64,000 bases of DNA from JACCZX01 sp963824935 (GTDB lineage: Bacteria; Pseudomonadota; Gammaproteobacteria; Burkholderiales; Burkholderiaceae_F), in contig CAWGRF010000012.1 in the NCBI GenBank assembly GCA_963824935.1, positions 62,001 to 126,000 on the forward strand, in the 5' to 3' direction. Of this stretch, positions 28,091 through 36,753 are shown one piece after another. The notes under the pieces are model-generated. The model did no database searches. It was not told the origin of the DNA and saw only the letters and a list, made by a program, of their open reading frames with translations. The position numbers and the translations under genes were made by a program. Numbering within the stretch: the first letter of the stretch is position 1; every line of letters starts with the position of its first letter.

Positions 28091-28815
28091 GCCGATCGTT
28101 CCGGATCTTCGCGCCGCGGGTCGTACCACAGTCCCATCTGGTCGCGGCGCTCGATCATCTTGCGCCCGCTTAGCGCAAATCGACCCATGATGCCCAGGAT
28201 TTCGCGGGCAGAGTAGGTTCGTAGCTTTCGCCCTGAGGTCAATACAGCTTCGCGCAGGATCACAAAGCGACCGATCCGCTTCAGCGCAATGCTGAGCGCG
28301 ATCTCTTCTGCACCGAAGAGCCGCTCGTCAAATCCACCCACAGCTTCGAATGCCGTACGCGTGCAGAAGACATAACAGCCGGCAGCCAAGCGCAGCAATC
28401 GCATGACACCTGTCAGCAGCGGAAGTATCGCCCTTGCGTAAAGCGGAATACGGCCGTCCAAGCGCACGCTTGCGCCACCGCCGATTGCACCGCTCACGAC
28501 GAGGTCAATGGTGCCAAGAAGCACGTCCCGGTTGATCAACGTATCGGCGTCGACGAACACCAATACGTCACCCCGGGCTGCGCGTGCGCCCGAATTGCGC
28601 GTGGCGGAAATCTGGCGATGCCGCACCGACACCACGCGTGCGCCGAACTCGGTCGCGACCTGCGCGGTCCGATCAGTCGATGTGTCATCGGCCACGATGA
28701 CTTCGTACTCGATACCACACTCGGCCGCTGCCTGGTGTATTGCCTGCAATGTCGCAGGCAGTAACCGCTCTTCGTTGTGTGCCGGCACAACGAAGGACAA
28801 GAAGGTCGGTTTCAT
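28087..28815 (-). CDS. Family 2 glycosyltransferase
   Basis: A 242-residue GT-A fold enzyme from ATG 28815 (MKPTFLSFVVPAHNEERLLP); a GTG at 28836 is an alternative. The nucleotide-binding segment EYEVIVADDTSTDRTAQVA and the DXD-type motif VFVDADTLINRDVLLG are clear, and later GGFDERLFGAEEIALSIAL resembles the acceptor/ED region. A hydrophobic stretch at LPLLTGVMRLLRLAAGCYVF may associate with membrane. Sugar donor and acceptor cannot be inferred. It interrupts the PHA genes, lying antisense between phaA and phaB, and shares a four-base stop overlap with phaA. No other polysaccharide genes are nearby. Confidence 0.85.
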   Translation of the reverse strand: MKPTFLSFVVPAHNEERLLPATLQAIHQAAAECGIEYEVIVADDTSTDRTAQVATEFGARVVSVRHRQISATRNSGARAARGDVLVFVDADTLINRDVLLGTIDLVVSGAIGGGASVRLDGRIPLYARAILPLLTGVMRLLRLAAGCYVFCTRTAFEAVGGFDERLFGAEEIALSIALKRIGRFVILREAVLTSGRKLRTYSAREILGIMGRFALSGRKMIERRDQMGLWYDPRREDPERSA

Positions 28816-28938
28816 CAGGCGTGCGCGGAAATTCACGGAAGGTTGAGGTAGTCATAGGGTGGCAGCCCGGACGCTTTCTCGATTCACTCGTCCGCGCTGC
28901 TAATGGTGTCTAATTACAGAAAACAGCAGGAGACACAC

Positions 28939-29673
28939 ATGGCAAAACTGGCATACGTCACCGGAGGCATGGGCGGCATCGGCACCGCAATCTGCCGCAA
29001 GTTTCACGACGCGGGATACAAAGTGATCGCCGGCTGTGGCCCGACGCGTGACTACGGTAAGTGGCTGGCCGAGCAGAAGGCCGCTGGCTACAACTTCTCG
29101 GCCTCGGTGGGCAATGTCTCAGACTGGGACTCGACCAAGCAGGCGTTCGACAAGATCAAATCCGAGCATGGCGCGGTCGACATCCTCGTAAATAACGCCG
29201 GCATCACGCGCGACGGCGTATTCCGCAAGATGTCACTTGAGGACTGGCGCGCGGTGATGGACACCAATTTGAACAGCATGTTTAACGTCACCAAGCAGGT
29301 GATCGACGGCATGCTCGACAAAGGCTGGGGCCGCATCATCAACATCTCTTCGGTCAACGGCGAGAAAGGTCAGTTCGGTCAGACCAACTACTCGGCAGCC
29401 AAGGCTGGCATGCACGGCTTCACAATGGCACTCGCACAGGAAGTCGCCAATAAAGGTGTGACCGTCAACACGGTAGCGCCCGGCTACATTGCCACCGACA
29501 TGGTGATGGCGGTGCGCGAGGACGTGCGCGAGAAGATCATCCAGACGATTCCGGTCAAGCGCTTCGGAAAGGCCGAGGAGATCGGATCGATCTGCGCCTG
29601 GCTGACAAGCGATGACGCGGGATTTACTACCGGCGCCGAGTTCTCATGCAACGGCGGGTTGCATATGGGGTGA
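28939..29673 (+). CDS. phaB: Acetoacetyl-CoA reductase (NADPH-dependent)
   Basis: A 244-residue short-chain dehydrogenase that makes (R)-3-hydroxybutyryl-CoA for PhaC. Start ATG 28939 behind CAGGAGA. The cofactor motif is YVTGGMGGIGTAICRKF, followed by NNAGITRDG, the catalytic Ser in IINISSVNGEKGQFGQ, Tyr/Lys in TNYSAAKAG, and VNTVAPGYIATDMV. The TGGMGGIG variant and the GQFGQTNY segment are typical of PhaB. It is separated from phaA by an opposite-strand glycosyltransferase and about 100 non-coding bases that presumably hold its own promoter. Confidence 0.95.
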   Translation: MAKLAYVTGGMGGIGTAICRKFHDAGYKVIAGCGPTRDYGKWLAEQKAAGYNFSASVGNVSDWDSTKQAFDKIKSEHGAVDILVNNAGITRDGVFRKMSLEDWRAVMDTNLNSMFNVTKQVIDGMLDKGWGRIINISSVNGEKGQFGQTNYSAAKAGMHGFTMALAQEVANKGVTVNTVAPGYIATDMVMAVREDVREKIIQTIPVKRFGKAEEIGSICAWLTSDDAGFTTGAEFSCNGGLHMG

Positions 29674-29741
29674 GGCTAGGGATAAACGCGCAAGCTTCAG
29701 TAGCGAGCGCGCGAACCGCGTGCGCGCGCAAGCGGTGGAGG

Positions 29742-30140
29742 TTATTGGGAATCGCTGTTCGCGTCCGTACGACCTTCGTTCAAAAGCCATTTCTCGGCGT
29801 CCTGCACGCTTGAGAAAACAGACACCGGCAGGCCGCGGTTCACCGCGACAGTCTCGGCGAAATGCATCGAATCACCGTCCGCATTGACGTCGACATAGGC
29901 AAGCGCTTCAAACATCCCGCGCGCGCTACCGCTTCTCTCCGACGCGATCTTGAATACATCGATCAACTCAAGTCGCGGCCCCTCGAGACGTTCCTCCAGC
30001 AGCAGCCTGCTGCAGCCGCGCGCTATGCACTCCGCCTGGAGCTCCTTTAGATACCGCTCCACGTTCTCCGGGCTATTCCGGCCGGTCACGATGGCATGCA
30101 GGTACGTAGGCCTCTGGTGAATTGCCAACTTGTAGGTCAT
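29742..30140 (-). CDS. Conserved small protein, SpoIIAA/STAS-like fold suspected
   Basis: A 132-residue cytoplasmic protein starting at ATG 30140 (MTYKLAIHQRPTYLHAIVTG). The pattern of a beta strand, then ENVERYLKELQAECIARGCSRLLLEERL, LIDVFKIASERS and a closing SSVQDAEKWLLNEG resembles single-domain SpoIIAA/STAS-like proteins found widely in betaproteobacteria. There is no signal peptide or catalytic motif. It lies between phaB and phaR on the opposite strand and diverges from phaR over 126 bases. Function is not recognised; the fold assignment is an inference from pattern only. Confidence 0.6.
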   Translation of the reverse strand: MTYKLAIHQRPTYLHAIVTGRNSPENVERYLKELQAECIARGCSRLLLEERLEGPRLELIDVFKIASERSGSARGMFEALAYVDVNADGDSMHFAETVAVNRGLPVSVFSSVQDAEKWLLNEGRTDANSDSQ

Positions 30141-30266
30141 GAACGGTCAACTGCTCGCGATTGTCATCTGGTACGCGCCCCTGGCGATTCTCACAGAACA
30201 TGGCGCGCTGCGCTGCGGCATTTATTGGATAGAATCTGCCGATCCGCTGAAAGAGCAAGGCAAGAC

Positions 30267-30806
30267 ATGGCAACTTCTGTTCGCCTGATCAAGAAGTATC
30301 CGAATCGCCGGCTGTATGACACCCAGACGAGCACCTACATCACGCTGGCCGACGTGAAGCAGCTCGTTCTCGAGCACGAAGACTTTCAGGTGATCGATGC
30401 GAAGTCGAACGAGGATCTGACACGGCAAATATTGCTGCAGATCATTCTGGAGGAGGAATCCGGCGGCCTTCCGATGTTTTCGGCGCCAATGCTCGCGCAC
30501 GTCATTCGCTTCTACGGCAACGCGATGCAGGGAATGATGGGTTCGTACCTGGAGAAGAACATTCAGGCATTTATCGACATTCAGGGCAAACTCCAGGAAC
30601 AGAGCAAGGCGTTTTACGAAACCAACAAGATCGGCCCGGAAATGTGGGCGCAGTTTGTCAACATGCAGGCGCCGATGATCCAATCGATGATGTCGAATTA
30701 CATCGAGCAATCCAAGAACCTATTCGTGCAGATGCAGGAGAACATGCAGAATCAGGCTCGCTCGATGTTCAGCGGCTATCCGGGCTTCCCAGGCGAGAAG
30801 AAGTAG
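30267..30806 (+). CDS. phaR: PHA granule-associated transcriptional repressor PhaR
   Basis: A 179-residue regulator that senses PHB and represses phasin synthesis. The N-terminal PHB/PHA accumulation DNA-binding domain is complete: VRLIKKYPNRRLYDTQTSTY followed by ITLADVKQLVLEHEDFQVID and DLTRQILLQIILEEE. The C-terminal half is helical and rich in Met and Gln (MWAQFVNMQAPMIQSMMSNY), suited to granule or phasin binding. Start ATG 30267, preceded by AAGG; the upstream in-frame extension has no homology. rimO begins eight bases downstream. Confidence 0.95.
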   Translation: MATSVRLIKKYPNRRLYDTQTSTYITLADVKQLVLEHEDFQVIDAKSNEDLTRQILLQIILEEESGGLPMFSAPMLAHVIRFYGNAMQGMMGSYLEKNIQAFIDIQGKLQEQSKAFYETNKIGPEMWAQFVNMQAPMIQSMMSNYIEQSKNLFVQMQENMQNQARSMFSGYPGFPGEKK

Positions 30807-30813
30807 GTGTTGT

Positions 30814-32145
30814 GTGCCTTCGGTTGGCTTTGTCTCTCTTGGCTGCCCCAAGGCACTGGTCGATTCCGAGCTGATCATCACGCAGCTGCGGGCCGAGGGC
30901 TATGCCACGAGCCCAACGTACTCCGATGCTGATCTGGTGATTGTCAACACCTGCGGCTTCATTGACGCCGCAGTGCAGGAGTCGCTGGACGCAATCGGTG
31001 AAGCGCTTGCCGAGAATGGCAAGGTCATCGTCACCGGATGCCTGGGCGCGAAAAAAGACGGCGCGGACAATCTCGTCGCCAAGGTGCATCCCAAGGTTCT
31101 CGCGGTAACCGGCCCGCACGCCGCGGGTGAAGTGCTCGACCATGTGCATCGGCATCTGCCCAAGCCACACGATCCCTACACCGATCTGGTGCCGCCGGCG
31201 GGCATCAAGCTGACACCGCGCCATTATGCGTATTTGAAAATCTCCGAGGGCTGCAATCACCGCTGCAGCTTCTGCATCATTCCATCGATGCGCGGCGATC
31301 TGGTGTCGCGCCCGATCGGCGACGTGCTGCGCGAGGCCGAGAATCTGCTGAAACAGGGCGTGCGCGAGTTGCTGGTGATTTCGCAGGACACCAGCGCTTA
31401 TGGCGTCGATGTCAAATACAAGCTCGGCTTCGTCGGCGGTCGTGCGGTGCGCACCCGCATGAATGAGATGGTCGGCGAACTTGGCCGGCTCGCGCGGTCG
31501 CATGATGCGTGGGTTCGGTTGCACTATGTGTATCCATATCCGCATGTCGATGCGATCGTTCCACTGATGGCCGACCGCCAGGTGCTGCCGTACCTCGACG
31601 TGCCGTTTCAGCATGCGCATCCGCGTGTGCTGAAGGCGATGAAGCGGCCCGCGTCCGGCGAGAAGAACATCGAGCGAATTCGCGCGTGGCGCGAAATCTG
31701 CCCGGACATCACGATTCGTTCGACATTTATCGCCGGATTCCCCGGCGAGACCGAAGCCGAGTTCGACTACCTACTGGATTTTCTGCGCGAAGCCGAACTC
31801 GATCGCGTCGGTTGCTTTGCTTATTCGCCGGTCGATGGTGCGGCGGCAAACGCACTGCCGGATCACTTGCCCGACGATGTTCGCGAAGAGCGGCGCGCGC
31901 GTCTGATGCACCTGCAGCAACAAATTTCGGCGCAACGCCTGCAACGCAAGGTCGGCACCGTGCAGCGCGTGCTGATCGACGAGGTTGGTCCGACAGTCGC
32001 AACCGGTCGCACTGCCGCCGACGCACCGGAGATTGACGGCGTGGTCGAGATTGCGAAAGGCCGGCGCAAACTCAGTGTCGGTACGTTCGTCGACGTTCGC
32101 ATCACTTCTGCCGCCGCGCATGATTTGCACGGTTCGTTCTTGTGA
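30814..32145 (+). CDS. rimO: Ribosomal protein S12 methylthiotransferase RimO
   Basis: A 443-residue radical-SAM enzyme that methylthiolates an Asp of ribosomal protein S12. The N-terminal MTTase domain binds a second [4Fe-4S] cluster through cysteines in SLGCPKALVDSE, VIVNTCGFIDAAVQE and IVTGCLGAKK. The radical SAM motif is SEGCNHRCSFCIIPSMRGDL, and a TRAM-like domain closes the protein (VLIDEVGPTVATGRT to the end). The ALVDSE sequence after the first Cys distinguishes RimO from MiaB. GTG 30814 is used; no ATG precedes the first motif. Confidence 0.95.
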   Translation: MPSVGFVSLGCPKALVDSELIITQLRAEGYATSPTYSDADLVIVNTCGFIDAAVQESLDAIGEALAENGKVIVTGCLGAKKDGADNLVAKVHPKVLAVTGPHAAGEVLDHVHRHLPKPHDPYTDLVPPAGIKLTPRHYAYLKISEGCNHRCSFCIIPSMRGDLVSRPIGDVLREAENLLKQGVRELLVISQDTSAYGVDVKYKLGFVGGRAVRTRMNEMVGELGRLARSHDAWVRLHYVYPYPHVDAIVPLMADRQVLPYLDVPFQHAHPRVLKAMKRPASGEKNIERIRAWREICPDITIRSTFIAGFPGETEAEFDYLLDFLREAELDRVGCFAYSPVDGAAANALPDHLPDDVREERRARLMHLQQQISAQRLQRKVGTVQRVLIDEVGPTVATGRTAADAPEIDGVVEIAKGRRKLSVGTFVDVRITSAAAHDLHGSFL

Positions 32146-32160
32146 CAGGTACACGTGACC

Positions 32161-32754
32161 ATGCTGCGCCTTTCCGCCACCGTCTCCTTGTTGCTCTTGT
32201 TCGCGCCGCCCGCGTTCGCGCAAGTCAGCGCGACGATATTCGGTAGCTATTCGGTTAGCGAAGGCATCGAGAACCAAACCACCGGCGAGCGGGCCAATGT
32301 GAGTTCCGGTGCGGCGTTTGGCGTCGCCGCTGATTACGAACTGGATTCCGCGCGCCAGGTGCAACTGTTCTATGGCCAGCAGAGCACGAGGCTTGATCCC
32401 GGCGGCGGTCAGCCACGTTTCGACTTGGACGTACGCTATCTCCATCTGGGCGGCACTTACTTCTTTGAAGGCCCCATCGGCCACGGACCTTATGCCGTGG
32501 GCGGACTCGGCGCGACTCATTTCTCGCCGAGCTTGAACGGGCTGAGCAGCGAAACGAGTTTTTCGCTGAACATCGGTTTTGGCTACTTATGGCCATTGAG
32601 TAGCGCGATTGCCGTGCGGGTAGAGGCGCGGGCGTTTTTGACCGCGCTGAACAGCTCGAGCACTTTGTTTTGCTCGGGCGGTTGCGTTGTCTTGTTACGC
32701 GGTGATGGATTCGCGCAGGGCCAGGCAATGCTGGGGCTCACCGCAAGGTTTTAG
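32161..32754 (+). CDS. Small outer-membrane beta-barrel protein
   Basis: A 197-residue exported protein from ATG 32161 (an in-frame GTG lies at 32155). It has a signal peptide (MLRLSATVSLLLLFAPPAFA) followed by alternating polar/aromatic strands such as QVSATIFGSYSVSEG, AFGVAADYELDSARQVQLFY, VRYLHLGGTYFFEG and YAVGGLGATHFSP, and ends in LTARF with the C-terminal Phe typical of BAM substrates. This suggests an eight-stranded OmpW/OmpA-like barrel. Two cysteines occur in FCSGGCVV. No specific family is recognised. It lies between rimO and a thiolase gene on the same strand, 16 bases from each. Confidence 0.7.
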   Translation: MLRLSATVSLLLLFAPPAFAQVSATIFGSYSVSEGIENQTTGERANVSSGAAFGVAADYELDSARQVQLFYGQQSTRLDPGGGQPRFDLDVRYLHLGGTYFFEGPIGHGPYAVGGLGATHFSPSLNGLSSETSFSLNIGFGYLWPLSSAIAVRVEARAFLTALNSSSTLFCSGGCVVLLRGDGFAQGQAMLGLTARF

Positions 32755-32769
32755 GAAAGCGAGGTTGCA

Positions 32770-33951
32770 ATGAGAGAAGTAGTCGTCGTCAGCGGTGTGC
32801 GCACGGCGATCGGAACGTTCGGGGGTAGCTTGAAGGATGTGCCGCCGACTCAGTTGGGTGCGATCGTCGTCGCGGAGGCGTTGAAGCGGGCGCAGGTGAA
32901 GGGCGACGAAGTGGGGCACGTCGTGTTCGGCCATGTCCTCAACACCGAGCCGAAAGATATGTATCTCGCGCGCGTGGCGGCGCTAAACGGCGGTGTGGCG
33001 CAAGGCACGCCTTGTCTGACGCTGAATCGCCTCTGCGGCAGTGGCTTGCAGGCGATCATCTCCGCCGCGCAATCGATCACGCTCGGCGATGCGGACATCG
33101 CCATTGGTGGGGGCGCCGAAAACATGTCGCGCGGGCCGTTCATTCTTCCGACCGGTCGCTGGGGCCAGCGCATGGGCGACTTCAAGACGATCGACATGAT
33201 GGTCGGCGCGCTGCACGATCCATTTGACGTGATTCACATGGGCGTCACCGCAGAAAACGTTGCCGCCAAATGGGGCATCACTCGCGAACAGCAGGACAAA
33301 CTTGCCGTCGAGAGCCATCGACGCGCGGCGGCCGCAACAAAAGAGGGCCGCTTCAAGAGCCAGATCGTGCCGGTCGAGGTGAAGGGCAAGAAGGGTGCGA
33401 CGATGTTCGACACCGACGAGCATTTCCGCGACGGCGCGACGCTCGAAGACATGGCGAAACTGAAGCCGGTGTTCGCGAAGGAGAACGGGACGGTCACCGC
33501 AGGCAACGCGTCCGGCATCAACGATGGAGCAGCTGCGGTAGTGCTAATGGAACGCAGCGTGGCCGAAAAGCGCGGCCTCAAACCGATCGCGCGGCTGGTC
33601 AGCTATGGACACGCCGGCGTCGATCCGAAGTACATGGGAATCGGCCCCGTGCCGGCAACAAGAAAAGCGCTGGAGCGTGCGGGGTTGAAGGTCACCGATC
33701 TCGATGTGATCGAGGCCAACGAGGCATTTGCAGCACAAGCGTGCGCGGTGGCGAAGGATCTCGGCTTCCCGTCCGAAAAACTCAACCCGAACGGAAGCGG
33801 CATCTCGCTCGGCCATCCGATCGGCGCCACCGGCGCCATGATCACCGTCAAGGCGTTAAGCGAACTCGAGCGGATCGGCGGGCGCTACGCGCTGGCGACA
33901 ATGTGCATCGGAGGCGGCCAGGGGATTGCGGCGGTGTTTGAACGCCTATAA
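32770..33951 (+). CDS. Acetyl-CoA acyltransferase, second beta-ketothiolase (BktB-like)
   Basis: A 393-residue thiolase with the catalytic Cys in LNRLCGSGLQAIISAAQSI, GGAENMSRGPFI, GVTAENVAAKWGI, NEAFAAQACAVAKDL, the His in GSGISLGHPIGATGAM and the final CIGGGQGIAAVFERL. It resembles BktB more than the PhaA copy in the PHA locus: the MREVVVVSGVRTAIGTFGG start and VLNTEPKDMYLARVAALNGG insert are typical. BktB accepts longer acyl-CoAs, so it may supply C5 monomers or act in beta-oxidation; specificity is inferred. The spacing GCGAGG-N5 before ATG is adequate. Confidence 0.9.
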   Translation: MREVVVVSGVRTAIGTFGGSLKDVPPTQLGAIVVAEALKRAQVKGDEVGHVVFGHVLNTEPKDMYLARVAALNGGVAQGTPCLTLNRLCGSGLQAIISAAQSITLGDADIAIGGGAENMSRGPFILPTGRWGQRMGDFKTIDMMVGALHDPFDVIHMGVTAENVAAKWGITREQQDKLAVESHRRAAAATKEGRFKSQIVPVEVKGKKGATMFDTDEHFRDGATLEDMAKLKPVFAKENGTVTAGNASGINDGAAAVVLMERSVAEKRGLKPIARLVSYGHAGVDPKYMGIGPVPATRKALERAGLKVTDLDVIEANEAFAAQACAVAKDLGFPSEKLNPNGSGISLGHPIGATGAMITVKALSELERIGGRYALATMCIGGGQGIAAVFERL

Positions 33952-34010
33952 CCGTGCCGGGCATCGCGTTTGCAACGCATGCCGTAACTTAGCGCGCGGT
34001 TCAAGCATGG

Positions 34011-34616
34011 ATGAAGCCTTTCGGTTTTTCTGAATCCCGCCGGCGGCTGCTGCTGGCAGCCGGCAGCGGTTTTTGCGCTGCGTTCGCTGCTGACGCCGGC
34101 GCCACAGCGGGCCCGGACACGCCCGAAGCCCGCTTGCGCGAACTGCTCAGTGACCGCCGTTCGCTTCGATTGTCGCGCGGCGACGAGAACGTGACCGCTA
34201 CTTACTGGACGGCCGACGGCGGCTACAACCGCGACGAGTATCTGAACGTCTGCTGGATCATGCGCGATGTGCGGGCCAATCGCGTGTTCCCAATGAACCA
34301 CGGTTTGCTCGACGTGTTGTGCGGCCTGCAGGCATGGCTGGCACGCACCGGAATCGATGCGCCGCTGCGTATTCACTCGGGCTTTCGAACGACGAAGACG
34401 AATCAGGCCACGGAAGGCGCGGTCCTTGACTCACGCCACATCGTCGGCCGCGCGGCGGATATCAGCGTGCCCGGAATTTCGAACCTCAAGCTCGCCGGCA
34501 TGGCGGCCGTGCTGGGACACGGCGGCACCGGGCTATATCCGGGTCGCGGCTTCGTTCATGTCGACACGGGCGACGAGCGCATATGGATCGACCGTCCGCG
34601 CAAGAAGCCTGACTAG
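34011..34616 (+). CDS. DUF882/YcbK-family exported peptidase-like protein
   Basis: A 201-residue protein with an N-terminal SRRRLLLAAGSGFCAAF segment that looks like a Tat-type signal, so it is probably exported folded. The M15-like zinc peptidase core is visible: PLRIHSGFRTTKTNQATEG, SRHIVGRAADISVPG (His and Asp ligands) and GFVHVDTGDERIW (final His). DUF882 proteins such as E. coli MepK (YcbK) cut peptidoglycan cross-links; that role is likely but inferred here. The stop overlaps the convergent TPR lipoprotein gene by CTAG. Confidence 0.85.
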   Translation: MKPFGFSESRRRLLLAAGSGFCAAFAADAGATAGPDTPEARLRELLSDRRSLRLSRGDENVTATYWTADGGYNRDEYLNVCWIMRDVRANRVFPMNHGLLDVLCGLQAWLARTGIDAPLRIHSGFRTTKTNQATEGAVLDSRHIVGRAADISVPGISNLKLAGMAAVLGHGGTGLYPGRGFVHVDTGDERIWIDRPRKKPD

Positions 34617-35770
34617 TGCGGCGCTGTCTGCTGATAGCCGTGCGCCTTCAACTGGGCGAGCTTCGCTGCATACAGGTCGCGGTCTTTACGGGTCACACTA
34701 TTCTCCGCCGCGAGCGTTAAGTGCTTTCTGGCCGGTTCGATGTCTCCCAGCTTGTAGTTGGCAAGGGCAAGCCAGAAGTGGAACTCAGCATGGTAGTCGG
34801 CGCGGGCGACCTCCTTGGCGAAAAAGTCCCTCGCTGCCTTGAAATTTTCCTGCTCCATTGCCGCTAGGCCGAGGTCGAAGTAGTGAAACGGCGCGACAGG
34901 TTCGATCTGCGCAAGCCTGCGCTGCAGAGCCGCGGACTCCACCTCACGGCCCTGCCGGGTGAAAACCAGCGCCAGGTTAGAAATCGCGCGTGGATTCTCC
35001 GGTTCACGCTCGACCACGTAGGTAAAGACTTTTTCAGACTGAGCCAAGTCGCCGCGGCGCAGGTAGATGACGCCAAGCGTATTGTGCGAAGCAAGGTAAT
35101 CTGGGCTCTGGACAATCGCCTCGCGCGCCCAGGCGTAAGCATCGTCGGACCGCCCCTCTACGAGCGCTTCGACTGCCTTGTTGTTCATGTACATGCCAAC
35201 GATCGTTTCCTCCTGAATGCCGCGCGTGCGTAGTCCGCGTACTCTCTCTGGAGGCAGGAAATCGATGGTCAGTGACGCCCCCATGGTGCTGGTATCAAAC
35301 ATTTTCCTGTCGAGCGTCACGTTGACATGATCGCTGCGCACGAGGAGGCCGCCGCTGCGACTGAAGGTTTCCTCCGTAAAAGCGCTCTGATATCGGACAT
35401 GCAAGCCGAGCTCTTTCGCAAACGCCGCCGTCATGATGACCAGCGAGAGGCAATTTCCGGCGCGAGCCTCAAACGCCTGCGAAGCATTGCGGGTCATGCT
35501 GGCGTCGTACTGCAGCTTTAGCTGATCCCTGTGGTAAAGCGCAGTGACCAGGCCTTGCTGGGGGCCCTGCGTGCGCAGCTGACTCGTGATCTCCGTCTTC
35601 AAATAGCGCTTCATCTCGTCGCTCAACGCAAACACGTCGGCGACGGCGATTCGCTCGGAGGGCGCGGAAAACAGGTCGTCCTTGAACAGGAACTCGGGTG
35701 GCTGTGTGCGCGGCTGCGGGCTGGCGCACGCGCCGAGCAGCACACAGAGAAGAGCTAACCAATTACGCAT
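34613..35770 (-). CDS. TPR-repeat lipoprotein with a transglutaminase-like N-terminal domain
   Basis: A 385-residue lipoprotein from ATG 35770, with AGGAG upstream and lipobox LLGAC at C15. The N-terminal half holds FEARAGNCLSLVIMTAAFAKELGLHVRYQ, a pattern like the Cys region of transglutaminase-like domains, then SDHVNVTLDRKMFD. The C-terminal half is built of TPRs (ALVEGRSDDAYAWAREAIVQ, NTLGVIYLRRGDLAQSEKVF, NLALVFTRQGREVESAALQ, HFWLALANYKLGDIEPARKH). It is probably periplasmic, attached to a membrane. Function is not known; it follows serB on the same strand. Confidence 0.78.
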   Translation of the reverse strand: MRNWLALLCVLLGACASPQPRTQPPEFLFKDDLFSAPSERIAVADVFALSDEMKRYLKTEITSQLRTQGPQQGLVTALYHRDQLKLQYDASMTRNASQAFEARAGNCLSLVIMTAAFAKELGLHVRYQSAFTEETFSRSGGLLVRSDHVNVTLDRKMFDTSTMGASLTIDFLPPERVRGLRTRGIQEETIVGMYMNNKAVEALVEGRSDDAYAWAREAIVQSPDYLASHNTLGVIYLRRGDLAQSEKVFTYVVEREPENPRAISNLALVFTRQGREVESAALQRRLAQIEPVAPFHYFDLGLAAMEQENFKAARDFFAKEVARADYHAEFHFWLALANYKLGDIEPARKHLTLAAENSVTRKDRDLYAAKLAQLKAHGYQQTAPH

Positions 35771-35858
35771 CCGGTCTCTCCTTCTTGTGCACTTGTACCT
35801 CACGAGGTGACAAAGCGCAACAAGCATATCGCGAGCGCCATTTTTGCGGTGCTCCAAG

Positions 35859-36728
35859 TTAGCCCCGGTTCGTTGCAAACCAGTTCAGCACGCCATCCAA
35901 TCCGCTATGGGTCAGGGCAAATGTCGCTTGCCTCTGCACCACCGGCTTCGCGTGGTATGCGACTGAAATTCCGGCCAGCTTTAGCATCTTCAGATCATTC
36001 GCGCCATCGCCGAGCGCTATCGCCTTTGTGGTTGCGCAGCCAAGCTGCGCGCAAACATCGCGCAGCGCCTGCGCCTTGCCGTCGGCATCGACGATCTCGT
36101 GACCGTCGGGACCGGCGACACGGCCGCTGAGCTTGCCGTTGGCGATTTCGATCACGTTGGAGCGGATGTGGTCCAGCCCAAGGCGTTGCTGCAGCCGCTC
36201 GGTGAAGAACGTGAAGCCGCCCGATACCAGCAGTGTTTTCAGACCCGCCTTCTGCACTGCCTTGATCAGACGCTCGGCACCTGGATTCAATCGCAATTTG
36301 TCGTCGTAAACGCGTTGCAGTGCTGATTCATCGAGCCCGGCAAGCAGCGCGACCCGGCGACGCAGGCTCTCCTTGTAGTCGCCGACCTCACCACGCATCG
36401 CAGCCTCGGTAATCGCCGCTACCTCAGCTCCCTTGTCGGAAAGCTTTGCGAGCTCGTCGACGCACTCTATGTTTATCAGCGTCGAGTCCATGTCCATTGC
36501 CAGCACGCAAAAGTCTGACAGTGCAAGATGGGGATCGACGAAGGCGGCGTCGAGCTTCCAGAAGTCAGCCAGTCCATGGACTGCCTTGTGCGTCTCTGCA
36601 TCGTCGGCGACGGCAGTGCAGCGCGCGGAATTCCCGCTGATCGTGATGCGCTCCGGCGCGCAAACTACCTTGAATGTATCGAGCGCTTCACGCGACAGCC
36701 CCGGGCCCTGGATCACGAGATCTTTCAT
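35859..36728 (-). CDS. serB: Phosphoserine phosphatase
   Basis: A 289-residue HAD-superfamily phosphatase for the last step of serine synthesis. The HAD motifs are all visible: VLAMDMDSTLINIECVDEL (nucleophile D79, D81), the substrate cap EAAMRGEVGDYKESLRRRVALL, motif II LLVSGGFTFFTERL, Lys in the GKAQALRDV segment and motif III AIALGDGANDLKMLKLAG. A short ACT-like N-terminal region (about 1-70) precedes the catalytic domain, as in other proteobacterial SerB. It lies 25 bases after mfd on the same strand. Confidence 0.95.
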   Translation of the reverse strand: MKDLVIQGPGLSREALDTFKVVCAPERITISGNSARCTAVADDAETHKAVHGLADFWKLDAAFVDPHLALSDFCVLAMDMDSTLINIECVDELAKLSDKGAEVAAITEAAMRGEVGDYKESLRRRVALLAGLDESALQRVYDDKLRLNPGAERLIKAVQKAGLKTLLVSGGFTFFTERLQQRLGLDHIRSNVIEIANGKLSGRVAGPDGHEIVDADGKAQALRDVCAQLGCATTKAIALGDGANDLKMLKLAGISVAYHAKPVVQRQATFALTHSGLDGVLNWFATNRG

Positions 36729-36753
36729 CGCAGCTCGGACGGCAAAGCTCTGG

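Noticed and set aside
29705..29735. GCGCGC-rich imperfect hairpin after phaB as a terminator
   Set aside because: Stem is imperfect and no T-run follows; likely ordinary GC-rich sequence.
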